Assembly: GCA_945871455.1 (NCBI GenBank)
Contig: CAMBXJ010000118.1
Coordinates: 1-9,844, forward strand
Direction: 5' to 3'
Length of the DNA stretch: 9,844 bases
Origin: Asaia bogorensis
Lineage (GTDB): Bacteria > Pseudomonadota > Alphaproteobacteria > Acetobacterales > Acetobacteraceae
The first letter of the stretch is position 1; every line of letters starts with the position of its first letter. The position numbers and the translations under genes were made by a program. The notes under the pieces were generated by a model, which ran no database searches, had not been told where the DNA came from, and was given only the letters and a program-made list of their open reading frames with translations. Shown here in pieces: positions 7,000-9,844 of this stretch.

Positions 7000-8229
7000 A
7001 TGAACCGGGGCATGACCCGCCCCACGCTCCCCGCGCTGAGCCTTGTTGCGACCATCGGCGCGGTCGGGGCGTTCCTGGCCGCCAGTCAGGGCTGGCGGCC
7101 GGGCGGGTTGTGGTTGATCGGAGCGGCGTTGGGCGGAACCTTGTGGCAGTCGTCCTTCAGCTTTGCCGGCGCCTACCGGCTGGCCCTGACCCAGCGGCGG
7201 ACGGCCGGCCTGCGCGCCCAGTTGCTGATGATCGCGGTGGCGACCTGCCTGTTCCTGCCGGCATTGGATGCGGGCTCGGTGTTCGGCCAACCGGTCCGCG
7301 GGTTCGTCTTCCCGATCGGAATGGCGCTGCTGGTGGGCGCGTTCCTGTTCGGCATCGGCATGCAGTTGGGCGGCGGCTGTGGCTCGGGCACGTTGTTCGC
7401 GGCCGGTGGCGGCGCGACCCGGTCGTGGCTGACCCTGGCCTCGTTCGTCGCCGGCGCGACAATCGCGGCCTGGGATGGGGATCGCTGGCTGTCCTGGCCG
7501 GCGCTGGCTCCGGTGTCCCTGCCCGCGTGGCTGGGGATTTGGCCGAACCTGGCGGGAAGCGTGGCGGTGCTGGGAGCTTTCGCGCTGCTGGCCGGACGGG
7601 TCGAGCGAGGCCGCCATGGGGAAATCCAGGCCTTGTCGACCCGCCCGGCATCGAACACCGGCGCGCCGACCGGTGTCCGGTTCCACCCCCGGCCACTGGC
7701 AATGGGCCTCCGGCCACTGGCAATCGGCCTCCGGCCACTGGCAATGGGCGCCTTCGTCCTGGCCGGGCTGAATTTCCTGACCCTGATCTTGGCTGGACGG
7801 CCCTGGGCGATCACCGCCGCTTTTCCCTTGTGGGGATCCAAGGCGATCGACGCGGCCGGGTTCGACGATCCGACCTTCTGGGCATTCTGGGACGATCCAA
7901 CCCGCACCGAGGCCCTGTTGCGCCCCCTGCTGTCGGACCGCACGACCATCATGGACGTCGGATTGGTCGCGGGTGCCGGTCTGGCGGCGATCCTGTCGGG
8001 GCGCCCTCGTCCGGTCTGGCCGAACCCGCGCCTGCGGCCGGCCCTCGCGGCCGTGTTGGGCGGCCTGCTGCTGGGGTATGGCGCGGTCCTGGCGACGGGC
8101 TGCAATATCAGCGCGTTCGTCGGAGGCATCGCCTCGGGCAGCCTGCATGGCTGGGTCTGGATCGTGCCGGCCCTGGCGGGAAATTTTGTGGGGATCCGAT
8201 TACGCCCCTGGTTCCGTCTGGCCCCATGA
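7000..8229 (+). CDS. YeeE/YedE family sulfur-compound transporter (TsuA-like)
   Basis: The 409-residue product is a multi-pass inner-membrane protein of the YeeE/YedE family, whose studied member TsuA carries thiosulfate inward through a path of conserved cysteines. Hydrophobic segments are spread along its length, with conserved-type Cys motifs GGGCGSGTLF (124-133, Cys127) in the first half and ATGCNISAFVGG (365-376, Cys368) in the second, the latter followed by 'GSLHGW'. The two halves are joined by a polar, arginine-rich loop (about 200-250) that holds a heptapeptide repeat. The start is uncertain: ATG at 7000 or 7012 both fit, and neither has a strong ribosome site; an in-frame GTG at 6964 lies inside a stem-loop. 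It precedes the fccA-fccB-like pair by 203 bases, which supports a role with reduced sulfur compounds. Whether it carries thiosulfate, sulfite or another species is not shown. Confidence 0.85.
   Translation: MNRGMTRPTLPALSLVATIGAVGAFLAASQGWRPGGLWLIGAALGGTLWQSSFSFAGAYRLALTQRRTAGLRAQLLMIAVATCLFLPALDAGSVFGQPVRGFVFPIGMALLVGAFLFGIGMQLGGGCGSGTLFAAGGGATRSWLTLASFVAGATIAAWDGDRWLSWPALAPVSLPAWLGIWPNLAGSVAVLGAFALLAGRVERGRHGEIQALSTRPASNTGAPTGVRFHPRPLAMGLRPLAIGLRPLAMGAFVLAGLNFLTLILAGRPWAITAAFPLWGSKAIDAAGFDDPTFWAFWDDPTRTEALLRPLLSDRTTIMDVGLVAGAGLAAILSGRPRPVWPNPRLRPALAAVLGGLLLGYGAVLATGCNISAFVGGIASGSLHGWVWIVPALAGNFVGIRLRPWFRLAP
7690..7749 (+). repeat. 21-bp in-frame tandem repeat (about 2.9 units) inside the yeeE gene
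   Basis: Units at 7690-7710, 7711-7731 and 7732-7749 share the core CGGCCACTGGCAAT and differ at one position (ATGGGC versus ATCGGC). They encode three heptapeptides, RPLAMGL, RPLAIGL and RPLAMGA (residues 231-251), in the loop just before a hydrophobic segment. The 21-bp period preserves the frame. Confidence 0.92.
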
Positions 8230-8296
8230 CCGGCCGGCGCGCACCCGATTTCGACTGCCCATAGGCGCCGTCCCGACAATGACTTCTTCCGCTCTC

Positions 8297-8324
8297 CGCC
8301 ACGGGAGGTTATTTTTCTGTGGCG
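8297..8324. other. Stem-loop with T5 in the loop, yeeE-fccA intergenic region
   Basis: CGCCAC at 8297-8302 pairs with GTGGCG at 8319-8324 around a 16-base loop containing TTATTTTT. It lies 67 bases after the yeeE stop. The T-run is in the loop, not after the stem, so it is not a standard terminator. It could be an operator or chance pairing. Confidence 0.3.
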
Positions 8325-8355
8325 AGGCAACCCGTTCACTCCCCGTCGAGGTCGA

Positions 8356-8384
8356 TTGCTCCATTGATTGTATGACGTTATTGT
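8356..8384 (+). promoter_or_regulatory. Possible sigma-70-type promoter of the fccA-fccB operon
   Basis: TTGCTC at 8356-8361 and TATTGT at 8379-8384 are spaced by 17 bases, 48 bases upstream of the fccA start, in the most AT-rich stretch of this intergenic region. GATTG occurs at 8354-8358 and 8366-8370, and a perfect palindrome GGTTAACC lies at 8388-8395, just past the -10-like box, where a repressor could bind. This is a pattern match with no experimental support. Confidence 0.35.
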
Positions 8385-8432
8385 CCGGGTTAACCGAACC
8401 ATATCGATCAACAACGCAACGGGGAGCCTTGA

Positions 8433-8732
8433 ATGCGCCGACATATCCTCGCCGGGGCTATCTGCCTGGCGTTCGCGGCCCATGCATCGGCCGCCCATGC
8501 CGCCGAACCGGTCCCGCTCGCCGCGCAAGGCTGTGTCGGCTGCCATGGTGTGCGCGGCACCGGGGCGGGCGCAATCCCGGGGATCGCCGGCCGGCCCGCC
8601 ACCGAGATCGCCGCGGCCATGAATGCCTTTCGCGCCAATGAGCGCCCGGGCACCATCATGGGCCGCATCGCCCGCGGCTATACCGAGGCGGATATCGCCG
8701 CCATTGCCGCCTACTACGCCACGTCCCGCTGA
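8433..8732 (+). CDS. fccA: Small monohaem cytochrome c, likely FCSD cytochrome subunit (FccA/SoxE-like)
   Basis: The 99-residue protein is an exported c-type cytochrome. Residues 1-23 form a Sec signal peptide (MRRHILAGAICLAFAAHASA, cleavage probably after AHA). The single haem site is CVGCH at 34-38, and Met76 in 'GTIMGRIARGYT' is the probable sixth ligand, in the pattern typical of flavocytochrome c sulfide dehydrogenase cytochromes. At about 75 mature residues it is about half the size of the dihaem subunit of Allochromatium vinosum and closer to the monohaem subunit reported in green sulfur bacteria. The start has GGGGAG 6 bases upstream. The next gene begins 12 bases after its stop and encodes the flavoprotein partner, so it would accept electrons from the FAD subunit in the periplasm. 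By itself the sequence could be another class I cytochrome; the neighbour decides the call. Confidence 0.88.
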   Translation: MRRHILAGAICLAFAAHASAAHAAEPVPLAAQGCVGCHGVRGTGAGAIPGIAGRPATEIAAAMNAFRANERPGTIMGRIARGYTEADIAAIAAYYATSR

Positions 8733-8744
8733 GGGAGGCCGATC

Positions 8745-9844
8745 ATGTCCCATTCCATCCGGCAATATCCGACCCGCCGCTCCGCCCTGCGGATGGCTGG
8801 TTTCGCCGCCGTCGCGCTTGCTGTCCCGCTTGCGGCGCCCAGGATCGCCCGCGCGCAGACGACCGCTCGCCTGGTGGTCATCGGCGGCGGCTTCGGCGGC
8901 GCCACCGCCGCGCGTTACGCCCGCATCAACCATCCCACCCTGGATGTGACCTTGATCGAGCCACGCACACGTTTCATCACCTGCCCCTACGGCAACCTGG
9001 TGCTGGGCGGGATGCGCGTGCCCGACCAGATCACGTTCGGCTATGACGGTCTGCGGGCGCACGGGGTGAAGGTCGTCCACGACATGGCCGCGGGGATCGA
9101 CCCTGTGGCCAAGACCGTGCGTCTGGCCGGCGGCCAGACCGTTGCTTATGACCGGCTGATCGTTTCGCCGGGTATCGCCATCAAATGGGGCGCGCTGGAA
9201 GGCTATGACGAGGCAGCCTCCCAACAGATGCCGCATGCCTGGATCCCGGGGGACGGGTCCCAACTGGCGCTGCTGCGGCGGCAGTTGGAGGCGATGCCGG
9301 ACGGCGGCACGGTGGGCTTCGCGCTGCCGGCCAATCCGTTCCGCTGCCCGCCGGGTCCGTATGAGCGGATCAGCATGGTCGCGTCCTACCTGAAGAAGAA
9401 CAAACCAAAGTCGAAGATTCTGGCTCTGGATACGAAGGAGGCGTTCAGCAAGCAGGGCCTGTTCCTGGATGGCTGGAAGGCGCTGTATGGCGACATGATC
9501 GAATGGGTGCCATCCAACAAGGACGGCAAGGTCGTGCGGGTCGATGCCGCCGAGAAAACATTCGTCACGGAATTCGGCACGCGGCACAAGGTCGATGTCG
9601 CCAATGTCGTGCCCCCGCAGTCGGCCGCGCGCATCGCGTTTGACTTCGGCCTGACCGACCAATCCGGATGGGTTCCGGTCAACCCCGCGACGTTCGAGGC
9701 GAAATCCGCCCCCGGTATCTACGTGGTGGGTGACGCCAACAACGGCGCGCCGATGCCGAAATCCGGCTATGTCGCGTCCAACACCGCCAAGCACGCCGTC
9801 GCCTGCGCGGCGGCCAGCCTGCGCAACGAAGCCCCGCCCGAGGG
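8745..9844 (+). CDS. fccB: Sulfide dehydrogenase flavoprotein subunit (FccB/SoxF-like), 3' end outside window
   Basis: The visible 366 residues are the FAD subunit of flavocytochrome c sulfide dehydrogenase, which oxidises sulfide in the periplasm and passes electrons to the cytochrome subunit. A Tat signal runs from 'PTRRSALRMAGF' to ARA|Q (cleavage near 37). The FAD-binding Rossmann motif VVIGGGFGGATAA is at 44-56. Cys80 in 'RFITCPYGNLVLGG' aligns with A. vinosum mature Cys42, which binds FAD covalently. Cys201 in 'NPFRCPPGPYERIS' aligns with Cys161 of the redox disulfide. Its partner Cys337 should fall just past the window end, so it cannot be checked. 'PGIYVVGDANNGAPMPKSGY' (323-342) is the second FAD-contact block. 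GAGGGAGG lies 6 bases before the ATG, and the gap from fccA is 12 bases. Compared with the roughly 400-residue mature homologue, about 70 residues are missing on the right. Confidence 0.93.
   Translation, partial: MSHSIRQYPTRRSALRMAGFAAVALAVPLAAPRIARAQTTARLVVIGGGFGGATAARYARINHPTLDVTLIEPRTRFITCPYGNLVLGGMRVPDQITFGYDGLRAHGVKVVHDMAAGIDPVAKTVRLAGGQTVAYDRLIVSPGIAIKWGALEGYDEAASQQMPHAWIPGDGSQLALLRRQLEAMPDGGTVGFALPANPFRCPPGPYERISMVASYLKKNKPKSKILALDTKEAFSKQGLFLDGWKALYGDMIEWVPSNKDGKVVRVDAAEKTFVTEFGTRHKVDVANVVPPQSAARIAFDFGLTDQSGWVPVNPATFEAKSAPGIYVVGDANNGAPMPKSGYVASNTAKHAVACAAASLRNEAPPE

Noticed and set aside
7690..7749. Short CRISPR-like array
   Set aside because: The units are contiguous with no unique spacers and lie in frame inside a coding sequence.
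6376..8148. 590-codon open frame on the minus strand
   Set aside because: It is antisense to the CHAP domain and the transporter gene. Its composition (Gln/Arg/Gly-rich) and lack of motifs mark it as a shadow frame; the QWPEA-type repeats in it come from the 21-bp repeat in yeeE.
7173..9794. 873-codon open frame on the minus strand across yeeE, fccA and fccB
   Set aside because: It is fully antisense to three genes with clear family motifs and ribosome sites. Its product is Arg/Gly/Pro-rich without recognisable domains, as expected for a shadow frame in GC-rich DNA.
9796..9808. Cys354 of FccB as the second redox-disulfide cysteine
   Set aside because: By position relative to the KSGY block, the equivalent of A. 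vinosum Cys337 should lie about 35 residues after it, just beyond the window; Cys354 is too close.

Overview
The window is GC-rich chromosomal DNA with long shadow reading frames on both strands, as expected at this GC content. The gene content fits an alphaproteobacterium, with the Acetobacteraceae (Rhodospirillales) as the best guess: a Cys-type SelO, an MmgE/PrpD protein paired with an esterase, and flavocytochrome c sulfide dehydrogenase genes. GC-rich palindromes of the CCAGGGCAAAGCCCTGG / GGGGCGGAAGCCCC kind near the left edge also fit. This placement is an inference from style and gene content, not from a marker gene.

The left part (171-4010) is on the minus strand and reads right to left: an alpha/beta-hydrolase esterase (4010-3168), then 8 bases later an MmgE/PrpD-family dehydratase/decarboxylase-like protein (3159-1783), then after 133 bases the protein AMPylase SelO (1649-171). 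The first two are almost certainly one transcript, probably for an organic-acid or ester catabolic step. SelO may be cotranscribed but is functionally separate. A 436-base divergent intergenic region (4011-4446) holds the likely promoters.

The middle part is on the plus strand: an aldo/keto reductase with an intact catalytic tetrad (4447-5409), then a three-domain peptidoglycan hydrolase of endolysin type, lysozyme-like + peptidoglycan-binding + CHAP (5491-6951). There is no phage gene next to the hydrolase and no visible signal peptide. Stem-loops lie after each of these two genes.

The right part (7000 to the window end) is a sulfur-metabolism block: a YeeE/YedE (TsuA-like) membrane protein for thiosulfate or related sulfur import, a small monohaem cytochrome c (FccA/SoxE-like), and 12 bases later the Tat-exported flavoprotein subunit of flavocytochrome c sulfide dehydrogenase (FccB/SoxF). 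FccB is cut by the window end, probably within about 35-70 residues of its C-terminus. FccA and FccB would form a periplasmic complex that oxidises sulfide to sulfur or polysulfide and passes electrons to cytochrome c, while the YeeE protein would move a sulfur species across the inner membrane.

I see no tRNA, rRNA, CRISPR array, transposase or defence system. The most unusual points are the endolysin-like hydrolase outside a phage context with two C7 tracts in its interdomain linker, an in-frame 21-bp tandem repeat in the YeeE gene, and an in-frame 12-bp repeat in the esterase.
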